Assembly: GCF_002706375.1 (NCBI RefSeq)
Contig: NZ_CP017706.1
Span: forward strand, 372,001-436,000
Direction: 5' to 3'
DNA from: Lactobacillus amylovorus DSM 20531
GTDB lineage: Bacteria > Bacillota > Bacilli > Lactobacillales > Lactobacillaceae
DNA length: 64,000 nucleotides
The position numbers were made by a program, and so were the translations under genes. Positions 46,642 to 55,540 of this stretch are shown here, one piece after another (within the stretch, counting starts at the first letter, position 1; the number at the start of each line of letters is the position of its first letter). The notes beneath the pieces were generated by a model. The model saw only the letters and a list, made by a program, of their open reading frames with translations, did not search any database and was not told where the DNA came from.

Positions 46642-47349
46642 ATGACTAGACCTGTTATCGTTGCCCTCGATTTGGACAATGAAGAAAAATTACACGAAAT
46701 TTTGTCAAAACTAGGCAAACCGGAAAACGTCTTTATCAAAGTTGGCATGGAGCTTTTCTATAATGCTGGTATTGACGTAGTCAGAGAATTAGCCGACCAA
46801 GGCTACAAGATCTTCTTGGACCTTAAGATGCATGATATTCCTAACACTGTTTACAACGGTGCTAAGGCTTTAGCAAAACTTGGCATCACCTTTACTACGG
46901 TGCACGCACTTGGCGGCAGTCAAATGATCAAGGCCGCTAAAGACGGTTTAATCGCTGGCACACCCGCTGGCAAGAGCGTACCTAAGCTTTTGGCTGTCAC
47001 TGAATTGACTTCAATTTCAGACGATGTTTTAGCCCACGAACAAAACTGTTCTTTACCAATGGACAAACAAGTACTCAGCCTGGCCAAGATGGCAAAAGCT
47101 GCTGGTGCAGACGGCGTTATCTGCTCACCACTTGAAGTAAAAGAATTACACGAAGCAATCGGCGACGACTTTTTATATGTCACTCCAGGAATTCGTCCAG
47201 CTGGCAACGCCAAAGATGACCAATCAAGAGTTGCAACACCAGCCGATGCTAAGGCATGGGGTTCAAGTGCCATCGTTGTTGGCCGTCCTATCACTTTAGC
47301 CAGTGATCCAGAAGCTGCTTATGAAGCAATCAAGAAGGAGTTCAACTAA
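46642..47349 (+). CDS. pyrF: Orotidine-5'-phosphate decarboxylase
   Basis: 235 residues from ATG 46642, with GGAGG upstream; a longer open frame runs back through the leader and is not real. Catalytic motif FLDLKMHDIPNTV (K-x-x-D), and VTPGIRPAG near the end binds phosphate. Makes UMP from OMP. First gene of the pyrF-pyrE pair, divergent from pyrD. Confidence 0.97.
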   Translation: MTRPVIVALDLDNEEKLHEILSKLGKPENVFIKVGMELFYNAGIDVVRELADQGYKIFLDLKMHDIPNTVYNGAKALAKLGITFTTVHALGGSQMIKAAKDGLIAGTPAGKSVPKLLAVTELTSISDDVLAHEQNCSLPMDKQVLSLAKMAKAAGADGVICSPLEVKELHEAIGDDFLYVTPGIRPAGNAKDDQSRVATPADAKAWGSSAIVVGRPITLASDPEAAYEAIKKEFN

Positions 47350-47350
47350 A

Positions 47351-47989
47351 ATGCATAAAGATCAAATTATTTCTCAACTTATCCAAGAAAAAATCATCAC
47401 TATCTCACCTGACAAGCCATTTACTTATGCTAGTGGGATGCTTTCACCAATCTACACTGACTTGCGTTTGACTGTATCTTACCCAGAATTGCGCGATATG
47501 ATTGCCAGTGATTTGGCTAATTTGATTGCAAAAGAATTTCCAGAAGCTACAATCATCGGCGGTGTTGCCACAGCCGGCATCCCTCACGCAGCTTGGGTTG
47601 CTGACAAGCTTCATTTGCCAATGATCTACGTTCGTCCAAAACCAAAGGATCATGGCAAGGGTCGTCAAATCGAAGGTTGCTTTTCAAAAGACGACAAGAT
47701 TGTTTTAATTGACGACTTAATCACTACTGGTGGCTCAGTTTTGAACGCTGTTAAGGCAACTGAAAAAGACGGTGGCAACGTAATCGGCGTATCTTCAATC
47801 TTCACCTACTACTTGCCAGACGCCAAGGAAAACTTTGCTAAGAGCGGCGTTAAGTATGCTCCACTTCTTTCCTACCCAGAACTTCTTAAGAAGGAAAACG
47901 AATCAGGCCACATCTCAAGTGAACAATACGATGTCTTGAAGACCTGGCACGAGGATCCATGGGCATGGGGCAAGAAATTTGAAAAGTAA
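47351..47989 (+). CDS. pyrE: Orotate phosphoribosyltransferase
   Basis: 212 residues from ATG 47351, one base after the pyrF stop, with AAGGAG inside the pyrF end. PRPP motif IVLIDDLITTGGSVLNAV; IIGGVATAGIPHAAWVAD. Makes OMP from orotate. The last ~20 codons and the terminator are repeated about 0.9 kb downstream. Confidence 0.97.
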   Translation: MHKDQIISQLIQEKIITISPDKPFTYASGMLSPIYTDLRLTVSYPELRDMIASDLANLIAKEFPEATIIGGVATAGIPHAAWVADKLHLPMIYVRPKPKDHGKGRQIEGCFSKDDKIVLIDDLITTGGSVLNAVKATEKDGGNVIGVSSIFTYYLPDAKENFAKSGVKYAPLLSYPELLKKENESGHISSEQYDVLKTWHEDPWAWGKKFEK

Positions 47990-48056
47990 TAAATAATTAG
48001 ATACTAAAATACCGACACTTATCTAAATGATAAGATGCCGGTGTTTTTTAATTTAA
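47921..48056 (+). repeat. Direct repeat, copy 1: pyrE 3' end plus terminator
   Basis: About 135 bases covering the last pyrE codons (LKTWHEDPWAWGKKFEK) and terminator, matched by 48836-48970 with few differences. Confidence 0.9.
48007..48050. terminator. Terminator of pyrF-pyrE
   Basis: ACCGACACTTATC pairs with GATAAGATGCCGGT (small bulge), followed by TTTTTT. Shared with the convergent Fic-like gene. Confidence 0.85.
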
Positions 48057-48773
48057 ATATTTCTGTAAGTTAGGATCAATCTTAGTATCTTCAGACTTTT
48101 TATTTCTTAACTCGATGCCCTGAATTCCATTTTTATAGGTCCATTCTTTTACTTCTTTCATGTCATTAGAAAGATAGTAATCAGAAATTTTTCTTAGAAA
48201 AGTTGGATATTTATCTTCGGGCACGGCAATCAGACCGGCACCATTTTCAATCATTAATTTATTTGCGGCCAAAATAGCTGATCGTTTATTTCGATCCCAA
48301 AATATTTGCTGTCTCATGTTATGGAACATTAAAGTTAATGCCTTATCTGTTGCAGAGCGATCGCTGTTAATTAAGTCATTTAGATATTTTTCTTCTTCAT
48401 CTTCACTAATATTTTCTGGTGGAACAAAATCCCCTTTATAGCTAGCTACCAAACCACTACCCGTTCTTAATTCTCCAGGAAATACTGCATCGTCTCTAGC
48501 AACAATTAGATTTATATTTTTTTCGATTCGTAGAGAAAGTGGCTTGGTTTCGTTAATAATATATTGCCAGCCTCTTTTTAATTGAACGATTGTATTTATA
48601 TCATCAACTGGTACTCCATCTACTCCTAATCCAGAAACTATTATCTCTGTCTGAGGTAATGTAGTAGAAAGTCCTTCAAATCTAGTATTTGCGAAAACTA
48701 AACGTGCTAAATTTGATTTAGCATACCTTTTATTTTGCTCTGTTATTAGATGATATTTATCTTTGAACTCCAT
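48048..48773 (-). CDS. Fic/Fido-domain protein with altered motif (His to Gln)
   Basis: 241 residues. QIFWDRNKRSAILAANKLMI at 156-175 aligns exactly with the Fic motif HxFxDxNxR, but position 156 is Gln instead of the catalytic His; F158, D160, N162 and R164 are kept. VFPGELRTGSG near 97-107 fits the preceding Fic segment. NTRFEG at 29-34 resembles the (S/T)xxxEG inhibitory helix of class II Fic proteins. AMP-transfer would not be expected without the His. Stands alone between two pyrE 3' ends and convergent to pyrE, so probably acquired. No antitoxin gene adjacent. Confidence 0.75.
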   Translation of the reverse strand: MEFKDKYHLITEQNKRYAKSNLARLVFANTRFEGLSTTLPQTEIIVSGLGVDGVPVDDINTIVQLKRGWQYIINETKPLSLRIEKNINLIVARDDAVFPGELRTGSGLVASYKGDFVPPENISEDEEEKYLNDLINSDRSATDKALTLMFHNMRQQIFWDRNKRSAILAANKLMIENGAGLIAVPEDKYPTFLRKISDYYLSNDMKEVKEWTYKNGIQGIELRNKKSEDTKIDPNLQKYLN

Positions 48774-48835
48774 TTCATCATCTCCTTACAAAACATAGTA
48801 CCATAATCGACTTTGTGTTAAATTGCCAATATTTT

Positions 48836-48970
48836 GAAACAACGATGTACTAAAGATCTGGCACGAGGATCCATGGGCATGGGGCAAGAAGTTTGAAAAG
48901 TAATAAATAATTAGATACTAAAATACCGACACTTACCTAATGATAAGATGTCGGTATTTTTTTAATTTAA
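48836..48970 (+). repeat. Direct repeat, copy 2: pyrE 3' end without the gene
   Basis: Repeats HEDPWAWGKKFEK, the stop and the terminator of pyrE with no pyrE gene in front. Probably the original 3' end left behind after insertion or duplication. Confidence 0.88.
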
Positions 48971-50188
48971 GTTAAGCAAACGATTGGCATTTTCCTCTAA
49001 AACAGCACGTCTTTGGCCAAACATCATCCAGATCGTAAAAGCCAAAGGCACTGCTACCATTAATATTTCTGAAATATAATCGGTAGTCCAGCCGCTAAAT
49101 TGCCAACCAGCTGAATTCCAACCTGACTGAAGATCAGCTAGATAATCCATTAAGAAGTGAAAGATCATTGGTAGCCATAATTTACCAGTGTAAAGATAGA
49201 GAACAGCCCATAAGAAGCCACTACCCATTACACCAATAACTTGCGCAACTGTTGCAGACAAGGTTTCACCGTTCCAGCCAACGTTACCAGCATGGGACAA
49301 GCCAAAAAGAATACCAGACGCATAAACTGCGATTGGCACACGCCACTTAGGGAAACGATTAAAGCCGGCAATAAAGATCAGAACCATCAAATAGCGTTCT
49401 GTTTCTTCCAAAATCCCTGGCTCAATGGCGGACGTCAGATTTGGAATAGTCAGATATTTTGCGTAAATATTAATCGAGTAGCCAAAGAAGACTGTCCAAA
49501 GATTTTTGTCATAATCACTGAAAGCATTGTAAAACAGATCAATCGTAGCAAAAACTACGACAATGACGAAAACCCACATTTGAAAATTGCGACTTTTGAC
49601 AAATTTTAAGTTTGGATTGAAACGATAGCCCCAGGCATAGCCTAAAAAGCAGGCTAAAATTAATAAAGCCAACGCTGCAATTACGCCTTGCCAGGTAATG
49701 GAATGCATAATCCGCAAGTTTTTGCTTACCAATAATGATTGATCAGGCCCATATTGCTGATCAAGCAAATAAACAGCAATTAATCGAAGATACCATTTCT
49801 TTAGATCACCGGCATAAAGAACTGCTAGTGGTAATAACAAAACCAGATAGGCAGCCCAGAGCAAAAGGACCCATAGTATCTCCAGTTGTTTGTAATTAAG
49901 TAATAAATAATTACCCATTGCTAACCAGACATCAATGAAATAACCGCTAAACAGCCAGAGATTTATCCAGCGAGTAATCTCATGATTAAGCTTGCTAGGA
50001 TTTTTACACTTAAATTGAACGTAAAAATTTAAACCAATGACTAAGCATAAGAATACTAACTGAAAAATATTACCTGCAGCGTGTCCTCGCTTAGGAATCA
50101 TTTCTAAAATTATTACGATTAGTGCAAAAATCATTTGCACGTTAAAGATTTGTTGCCAGCGTTTGCGCGGCAAAATCACCTCATTCAT
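48962..50188 (-). CDS. CPBP-family intramembrane metalloprotease
   Basis: 408 residues, about ten hydrophobic segments. CPBP (CAAX protease and bacteriocin-processing) motifs: EETERYL (EExxxR type), FGLSHAGN (FxxxH) and PMIFHFLMDYLAD (HxxxD). RBS GGAGGGG precedes the ATG. Such proteins in lactobacilli are linked to bacteriocin immunity or prenyl-protein processing; no bacteriocin gene is nearby. Its stop lies in pyrE-repeat copy 2. Confidence 0.85.
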   Translation of the reverse strand: MNEVILPRKRWQQIFNVQMIFALIVIILEMIPKRGHAAGNIFQLVFLCLVIGLNFYVQFKCKNPSKLNHEITRWINLWLFSGYFIDVWLAMGNYLLLNYKQLEILWVLLLWAAYLVLLLPLAVLYAGDLKKWYLRLIAVYLLDQQYGPDQSLLVSKNLRIMHSITWQGVIAALALLILACFLGYAWGYRFNPNLKFVKSRNFQMWVFVIVVVFATIDLFYNAFSDYDKNLWTVFFGYSINIYAKYLTIPNLTSAIEPGILEETERYLMVLIFIAGFNRFPKWRVPIAVYASGILFGLSHAGNVGWNGETLSATVAQVIGVMGSGFLWAVLYLYTGKLWLPMIFHFLMDYLADLQSGWNSAGWQFSGWTTDYISEILMVAVPLAFTIWMMFGQRRAVLEENANRLLNLN

Positions 50189-50232
50189 ATTTTCCCCTCC
50201 AATTTATGATTTTTAATTATATTATTTTTTTA

Positions 50233-50261
50233 TTGCCAAGAACAATGTCGTATGATTTAAT
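50233..50261 (+). promoter_or_regulatory. Promoter of the riboswitch-controlled ATPase gene
   Basis: TTGCCA (50233-50238), 17-base spacer, TTTAAT (50256-50261). Confidence 0.65.
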
Positions 50262-50271
50262 TTTAATATAC

Positions 50272-50398
50272 ATATAGGGAGTAACCGACAAATAATTGTA
50301 TTTACGGCGTCATATCACGAAAGCAATTTCCGCTGTAAATTTAAATGGTGAGACTATGCATAAACTTTTTTAAGTTTGGGCATGGTCTCTTTTTTTGT
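50272..50398 (+). promoter_or_regulatory. yybP-ykoY (manganese) riboswitch
   Basis: Starts with ATAGGGAGTAACCGAC, has GGCGTCATATCACGAAAGC, and closes with GGTGAGACTATGC...GGCATGGTCTC followed by T7. Those are conserved parts of the yybP-ykoY aptamer and its terminator. Mn2+ binding is expected to prevent termination and switch on the P-type ATPase. Confidence 0.85.
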
Positions 50399-50426
50399 CT
50401 AGACACGCCCAATTCTGGAGGATTAT

Positions 50427-53048
50427 ATGAAACAGTATTATTTACAGACCAAGGACGAGGTTTTAAAAGAGTTTAAAACCGGCAGCGATGGTTTATCGAC
50501 TAAGCAGGCTGAAGAAAACTTAGCCAAATACGGTAAAAACGCCTTAGTTGAAGGCAAAAAGAAAACGGCCTTTCAAGTTTTCTTAGAGCAGTTTAAAGAT
50601 TTGATGGTCATCATCTTGATCATCGCCGCAGTTATTTCTGCCTTTACTGGTGATTTAGAAAGTACGCTGGTTATCATTGCCGTACTGATCTTAAACGCAA
50701 TTTTAGGAACGGTGCAGCACGTTAAAGCAGAAAAATCGCTTGAATCGCTCAAGTCGCTGTCCTCACCTAGTGCCAAAGTTCTGCGCAATGGTGAAAAGAT
50801 CGAAATCGATTCAAAAGACGTTGTACCTGGCGACATCATGCTTTTGGAAGCCGGCGACATGGTTACTGCCGATGGACGAATTTTGGATAACTATTCTCTG
50901 CAAGTTAACGAAAGTTCTTTAACCGGTGAATCAACCAATATCGATAAGGCCGACGTTGACTTCGATCATGAAATCCCATTGGGTGACCGTCTCAACATGG
51001 TTTACTCAAGTTCACTAGTTACTTACGGCCGCGCTAATGTGTTAGTTACCGGCACGGGGATGAACACCGAGATCGGTAAGATCGCTTCCTTGATGAATGA
51101 AACTAAGGAACGTCGTACCCCACTTCAAGTCTCACTTGATAAGTTCTCATCCAAACTGGCCACGGCAATTTTGATCATTTGTGCCATCGTACTTGGCTTG
51201 CAAATCTGGCGCGGTCAACCGATTATGGATGCACTTCTTTTTGCAGTTGCCTTAGCTGTAGCCGCAATTCCTGAAGCCTTGAGTTCAATCGTAACCATCG
51301 TGCAAGCTATGGGTACACAAAAGATGGCCAAAGAAAATGCCATTATCAAGAACTTGGCTGCCGTTGAATCTTTAGGTTCCGTTTCCGTTATTTGTTCCGA
51401 TAAAACCGGTACTTTAACCCAAAACAAGATGACCGTTGAAGACATCTACATTGGTGGCGAAGTCTTAAAGCCTGATCAACTAGACTTAGGCAATCAATTA
51501 CACCGCTACCTTTTATACGACGCAGTATTAAACAACGACTCAAGCTTAAAAGACGGCAAGAGCATCGGTGACCCAACTGAATCAGCCTTACTTGAAATGT
51601 ACCGCAAGGTGCCAGGCATTGACCTTGGCAATAACCAACTTGGTTTATCCGAAAATGACTTGCGTGGTCTTTTAACTCGTCAACAAGAAGTGCCATTTGA
51701 CTCTGACCGTAAGTTGATGAGTACCAAGCACTTGATTCACACTGTACCTACTATCTTCGTTAAGGGTGCCATTGACGTCCTGCTCGACCGCTGTGACAAC
51801 ATCCGCATCGGCGATGAAGTCCGTCCAATGACCGACGAAGACAGGAAGAAAATTTTAGCGCAAAACGAACACTTCTCAGAAAATGGTTTACGTGTTTTAA
51901 CTTTTGCTTATAAGGAAAAAGACGGAGACTTATCACCTGAAACTGAACATGGCTTTACTTTCATCGGTTTGGTTTCCGAAATGGACCCACCTCGTGAAGA
52001 AAGTATTGAAGCTGTTGCTCGTGCTAAAAAAGCCGATATCCGTACTGTCATGATCACTGGTGACCACAAGGTTACTGCCGTTGCCATTGCCAAAAAGATC
52101 GGTATCTTTAGCGATGGCGACATTGCCGTTACTGGTCTCGAACTTGATAAGATGAGCGACGAAGAACTTGAACAAAAGATTGAAAAGATCGCCGTTTATG
52201 CCCGTGTATCGCCAGAAAACAAGATCCGCATCGTTAACGCATGGCAAAAGAAGGACAAGATTGTTTCTATGACTGGTGATGGTGTCAACGACGCCCCTGC
52301 CTTGAAGAAAGCCGACATTGGTGTTGCTATGGGAATCACCGGTACCGAAGTATCAAAAGATGCAGCCAGCATGATCTTGGCCGACGACAACTTTGCTACA
52401 ATAATCAAGGCTGTTGCCAATGGTCGGACCGTTTTTGAAAATATTAAGAACGCAATTATGTATCTTCTTTCAGGTAACTTATCTGCTATCATCACTGTAC
52501 TTTTTGCCTCAATTGGTGGCTTTTCAGTGCCATTTATCGCAGTTCAGCTTTTGTTCATCAACTTGGTAACCGACTCCCTTCCAGCTTTGGCAATCGGAGT
52601 GGAACCTGGTGCACCAGACATTCTTGATAGAAAGCCACGTGATCCTAAGGTTGGTATTCTTGATAAAAACTTGGTAACAAGAGTTACCCTTCAAGGGGCA
52701 ATCATTTCAGTTGGCGTAATTGCAGCCTTCATGATTGGTCGTCAAACTAGTACAGCTGTCGCATGTACCATGGCCTTCTCAACTTTGACTTTTGCTCGTT
52801 TGCTTCATGGTTTCAACTGCCGTTCACAGCACAGCATTTTCAAAATTGGCTTTAAGAATAACTGGTACAGCTTAGCTACCTTTGCAGTTGGTACATTATT
52901 GCTTGCATTGATTTTATTCGTACCAGGCCTTCACAGCTTGTTTGCCGTAACTCCATTGACTAACACTCAACTTCTTTGGATTATCGGGTTAGCATTAATG
53001 CCTACTATCATCATTCAAATTGTTAAGGTAGTTCAAGAAAATAGATAA
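50427..53048 (+). CDS. P2-type cation-transporting ATPase, probable Mn2+ (or Ca2+) exporter
   Basis: 873 residues. Order: N-terminal cation-ATPase domain, TM1-2, actuator domain with LTGESTNI, TM3-4 with the PEAL ion-site motif AAIPEALSSIVTI, phosphorylation site CSDKTGTLTQNK, nucleotide domain with KGAIDVLLDRC, hinge MTGDGVNDAPALKKADIG, then TM5-10 with NLVTDSLPALAIG. Looks like a Ca2+-ATPase, but the Mn2+ riboswitch in front makes Mn2+ efflux the better inference, as for lactococcal YoaB. RBS GGAGG upstream. Confidence 0.92.
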   Translation: MKQYYLQTKDEVLKEFKTGSDGLSTKQAEENLAKYGKNALVEGKKKTAFQVFLEQFKDLMVIILIIAAVISAFTGDLESTLVIIAVLILNAILGTVQHVKAEKSLESLKSLSSPSAKVLRNGEKIEIDSKDVVPGDIMLLEAGDMVTADGRILDNYSLQVNESSLTGESTNIDKADVDFDHEIPLGDRLNMVYSSSLVTYGRANVLVTGTGMNTEIGKIASLMNETKERRTPLQVSLDKFSSKLATAILIICAIVLGLQIWRGQPIMDALLFAVALAVAAIPEALSSIVTIVQAMGTQKMAKENAIIKNLAAVESLGSVSVICSDKTGTLTQNKMTVEDIYIGGEVLKPDQLDLGNQLHRYLLYDAVLNNDSSLKDGKSIGDPTESALLEMYRKVPGIDLGNNQLGLSENDLRGLLTRQQEVPFDSDRKLMSTKHLIHTVPTIFVKGAIDVLLDRCDNIRIGDEVRPMTDEDRKKILAQNEHFSENGLRVLTFAYKEKDGDLSPETEHGFTFIGLVSEMDPPREESIEAVARAKKADIRTVMITGDHKVTAVAIAKKIGIFSDGDIAVTGLELDKMSDEELEQKIEKIAVYARVSPENKIRIVNAWQKKDKIVSMTGDGVNDAPALKKADIGVAMGITGTEVSKDAASMILADDNFATIIKAVANGRTVFENIKNAIMYLLSGNLSAIITVLFASIGGFSVPFIAVQLLFINLVTDSLPALAIGVEPGAPDILDRKPRDPKVGILDKNLVTRVTLQGAIISVGVIAAFMIGRQTSTAVACTMAFSTLTFARLLHGFNCRSQHSIFKIGFKNNWYSLATFAVGTLLLALILFVPGLHSLFAVTPLTNTQLLWIIGLALMPTIIIQIVKVVQENR

Positions 53049-53063
53049 TTTTTATTCAATATT

Positions 53064-53100
53064 ACATGCAAACAGCCCTGAACAAGGGCTGTTTGCATGT
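53064..53100 (+). terminator. Perfect 16-bp hairpin after the ATPase gene
   Basis: ACATGCAAACAGCCCT (53064-53079) pairs with AGGGCTGTTTGCATGT (53085-53100). There is no T run afterwards on the plus strand, so termination may be incomplete. Confidence 0.6.
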
Positions 53101-53156
53101 GATAAGATAAAGTTGTACTAAACTTCAGTGATAAGATAAAGTTGTACTAAACTTCA
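53099..53156 (+). repeat. Two exact 29-base tandem repeats before the ClC gene
   Basis: GTGATAAGATAAAGTTGTAC plus nine more bases, once at 53099-53127 and again at 53128-53156, just upstream of the ATG at 53174. Confidence 0.92.
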
Positions 53157-53173
53157 GTAATAAGGAAATAATT

Positions 53174-54498
53174 ATGATAAAAACTGCAAAACAAATTTTA
53201 AGAAAACCGTTTTCCAGTGACATGTCTTATCACCTGTACCGGGCGATTCTTGTAGGCATCATCACCGGTCTAATCGTAAGCGTCTTTCGCTGGGTCATTG
53301 ACCATACGATGCAGATCCTCAACTTCATTTACCCGAAGATGGCGGCACAACCAATGTGGCTTGTGCCCTATGTTATCTTGATGATCGTTATCTGCCTTGT
53401 ACTAGGTCACATCACTAAACCATATTTGAATCAATTAGTCGGTTCTGGTGTACCGCAAATTGAAGCTGTTTTCTTAGGTGAAAACAAGATGCCATGGTGG
53501 TCAATCTTATGGCGTAAATTTGTTGGTGGTCTGCTGGCAATCTGCCCTGGCCTAATGCTGGGACGTGAAGGTCCATGTATTGAAATGGGTGCCATGGTTG
53601 GACAAGGGTTAGCCGAAAGCATCTTTGAATCAGACAAAGATCAAATTAAGGAACTGCAAGAATGTGGTGTTGCGGCAGGACTTGCGGCTGCCTTTAGTGC
53701 ACCAATTGCCGGCGCAATGTTCTTAGTTGAAGAAATCTCCTTCAGCTTTAAACCCAAAAAGGTGGTCTCAATTTTAGCCGCCAGCGTCTCAGCTGACTTC
53801 ATGACTATTCTGTTCTTCGGTAACAAGCCATGTTTATACTTGCCAGTTCGCGGCTACTTCCCAATCAATGCCTACTGGACTTTGCCAATTATCGGTATTG
53901 TATTAGGACTCTTAGCTTACTGCTACCAATATACATTGCTTACATCTTCAGTAAACTTAAGAAGATTCCTGCTTACTACCACAGCATTATTCCTTTGATC
54001 TCGATTATTCCAGTTGGTCTTTGGAATTCTCACCTGCTCGGTGGTTCACACGTTTTGATCACTGATTTGTCCAACCATAAGCTCGACACACAATTACTGC
54101 TTGGACCATGGAGTTTGGTAATTATCCCTATCATTCTCTTCATCATTCGTTTTGTCTTCTCAATGCTGTCTTATGGTTCATCAGTGCCTGGCGGTATCTT
54201 CATGCCGATCCTGGTTTTAGGTACGATCTTAGGCATGATCTGTGCCAACGTCATGATTAAATTAGGCATCATTCCGTCAATGTACTTCGTTCACATCTTG
54301 GTTATTTCAATGGCCGCTTACTTTGGCGCGATCGAAAAAGCACCTTTTACTGCGATCATGTTGTTAACCGAAATGGTCGGTACTGTCCAACAAGTCTTGC
54401 CATTAATCATCGTTACCTTTATTTCTTACTACGTACTCGACTTGCTTGGCGGCAAGCCAATTTACGAGGCCTTACGCTTGCAAATGGGTTACAAATAG
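53174..54498 (+). pseudogene. ClC-family chloride channel/antiporter, single frameshift
   Basis: Two overlapping frames make one ClC protein of about 440 residues. The first has GSGVPQIEA, GREGPCIEMGA and IAGAMFLVEEISFSFKPK; the second carries SKLKKIPAYYHSIIPLISII, the late GSSVPGGIFMPIL and AAYFGAIEKAPFTAI. All anion-site motifs (GSGxP, GREGP, GxFxP) survive. The frame changes near 53930, in YCYQYTLL. One base lost or gained, either a real mutation or a sequencing error. Confidence 0.85.
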
Positions 54499-54533
54499 TT
54501 AGATAATGCAAAAAATTAAATAGAAAGCCGATG

Positions 54534-54906
54534 TATCAATGAACGCTTGGAACGATACTAAAGCCATCAACTTTAAGCAAGTTACTGATTATCACCAAGC
54601 CAACATCATTGTGAACGCTGGTAACTACAGCAACACTGGTTGGGCTGGTATCACACAACTGCCTGCTGTACCACGTGGCTACCTCTACGGTTCAAGGTTC
54701 AACCATTTCACTTAACAACTTCTTCTTGGATCAAGTAAATCCAGAAATTGCATTGTCTGTGCTGAACACGAATTGGGTCACGCTATTGGTTTGGAGCACA
54801 ACGACAGTTAACCATCAGTTATGAATTCTGCATTACTGATCAACGTGCTTACACCATCCAACGATGTGATATCGATGCTGTTAAAGCTCTTTATAACGAA
54901 AAGTAA
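54534..54906 (+). pseudogene. Secreted zinc metalloprotease relic (matrixin-like)
   Basis: Fragments in different frames: MNAWNDTKAINFKQVTDY, ANIIVNAGNYSNTGWAGIT, AEHELGHAIGLEHND (HExxHxxGxxH zinc site), then PSVMNSAL and AVKALYNEK. The order matches matrixin-type extracellular proteases. At least two frameshifts and a stop break it, and the signal peptide is missing. Confidence 0.75.
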
Positions 54907-54955
54907 AAAAGCCGCATAATTGTTACTTCTTGAAGCAATTATGGGCTTTTTATTT
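54905..54955. terminator. Bidirectional terminator
   Basis: GCATAATTG pairs with CAATTATG, extended by AAAAAGCC/GGCTTTTT; lies between the protease relic and the GNAT gene. Confidence 0.8.
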
Positions 54956-54956
54956 T

Positions 54957-55475
54957 CTACATATTTAATTCGTAAGCCAAGCGGTCTGGATCAACCTCAT
55001 CATCGACTTGGATAATACCACGATATTCAAAACCGTTGCCGGTTGCCAGCTTTTGCATTGGCTTATTCAAACGATGGGTATCAACACGAAAGTTTCTGAT
55101 ACCGGTCGCATATTCCAAACTGATGATATCTGACATGAAGATCCTACTTAAGCCTTGACCTTGATAATTTGAACTCAAGCAAATGCGGTGAATCGTTGTA
55201 TAAGGATCATCGTTGTCGCTCCAGCTGCCACCTTCAATTTTCAGATAATGGGGATCTACACCAGTAATTGCGGCAGTGTAGCCAGCCACCTTATCGCCAA
55301 CTACTAAGACATATCCATCACCATTCTTAATATCATCTAAAATTGATTCTTCATTTGGATAGCCATTTTGCCATTGCATGCTGCCTGACTTTTTCAAAAA
55401 TACCTTGGCATCCCCAATAATAGCCATAATCTCAGCCAAGTCATCTTTAGTTGCTAATCTTGTGTACTTCTGCAT
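54957..55475 (-). CDS. GNAT-family N-acetyltransferase
   Basis: 172 residues. The acetyl-CoA loop is in LSSNYQGQGLSRIFMSDII (Q-x-x-G-x-G type). IRNFRVDTHRLNKPMQKLATGNGFEYRG is the usual GNAT C-terminal core. The acceptor is unknown. Single gene. Confidence 0.88.
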   Translation of the reverse strand: MQKYTRLATKDDLAEIMAIIGDAKVFLKKSGSMQWQNGYPNEESILDDIKNGDGYVLVVGDKVAGYTAAITGVDPHYLKIEGGSWSDNDDPYTTIHRICLSSNYQGQGLSRIFMSDIISLEYATGIRNFRVDTHRLNKPMQKLATGNGFEYRGIIQVDDEVDPDRLAYELNM

Positions 55476-55496
55476 TCTGATCCCTTTCCCACAAAT

Positions 55497-55533
55497 AAAA
55501 ACGAATTTGCCACAATGGCAAATTCGTATTTTT
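55497..55533. terminator. Terminator after the 98-residue gene
   Basis: ACGAATTTGCCA pairs with TGGCAAATTCGT with A and T runs at its feet. Confidence 0.85.
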
Positions 55534-55540
55534 TATGGAT

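Noticed and set aside
48048..48773. Fic gene as half of a toxin-antitoxin pair
   Set aside because: No adjacent antitoxin ORF, the motif His is absent, and an inhibitory-helix-like segment is built in.
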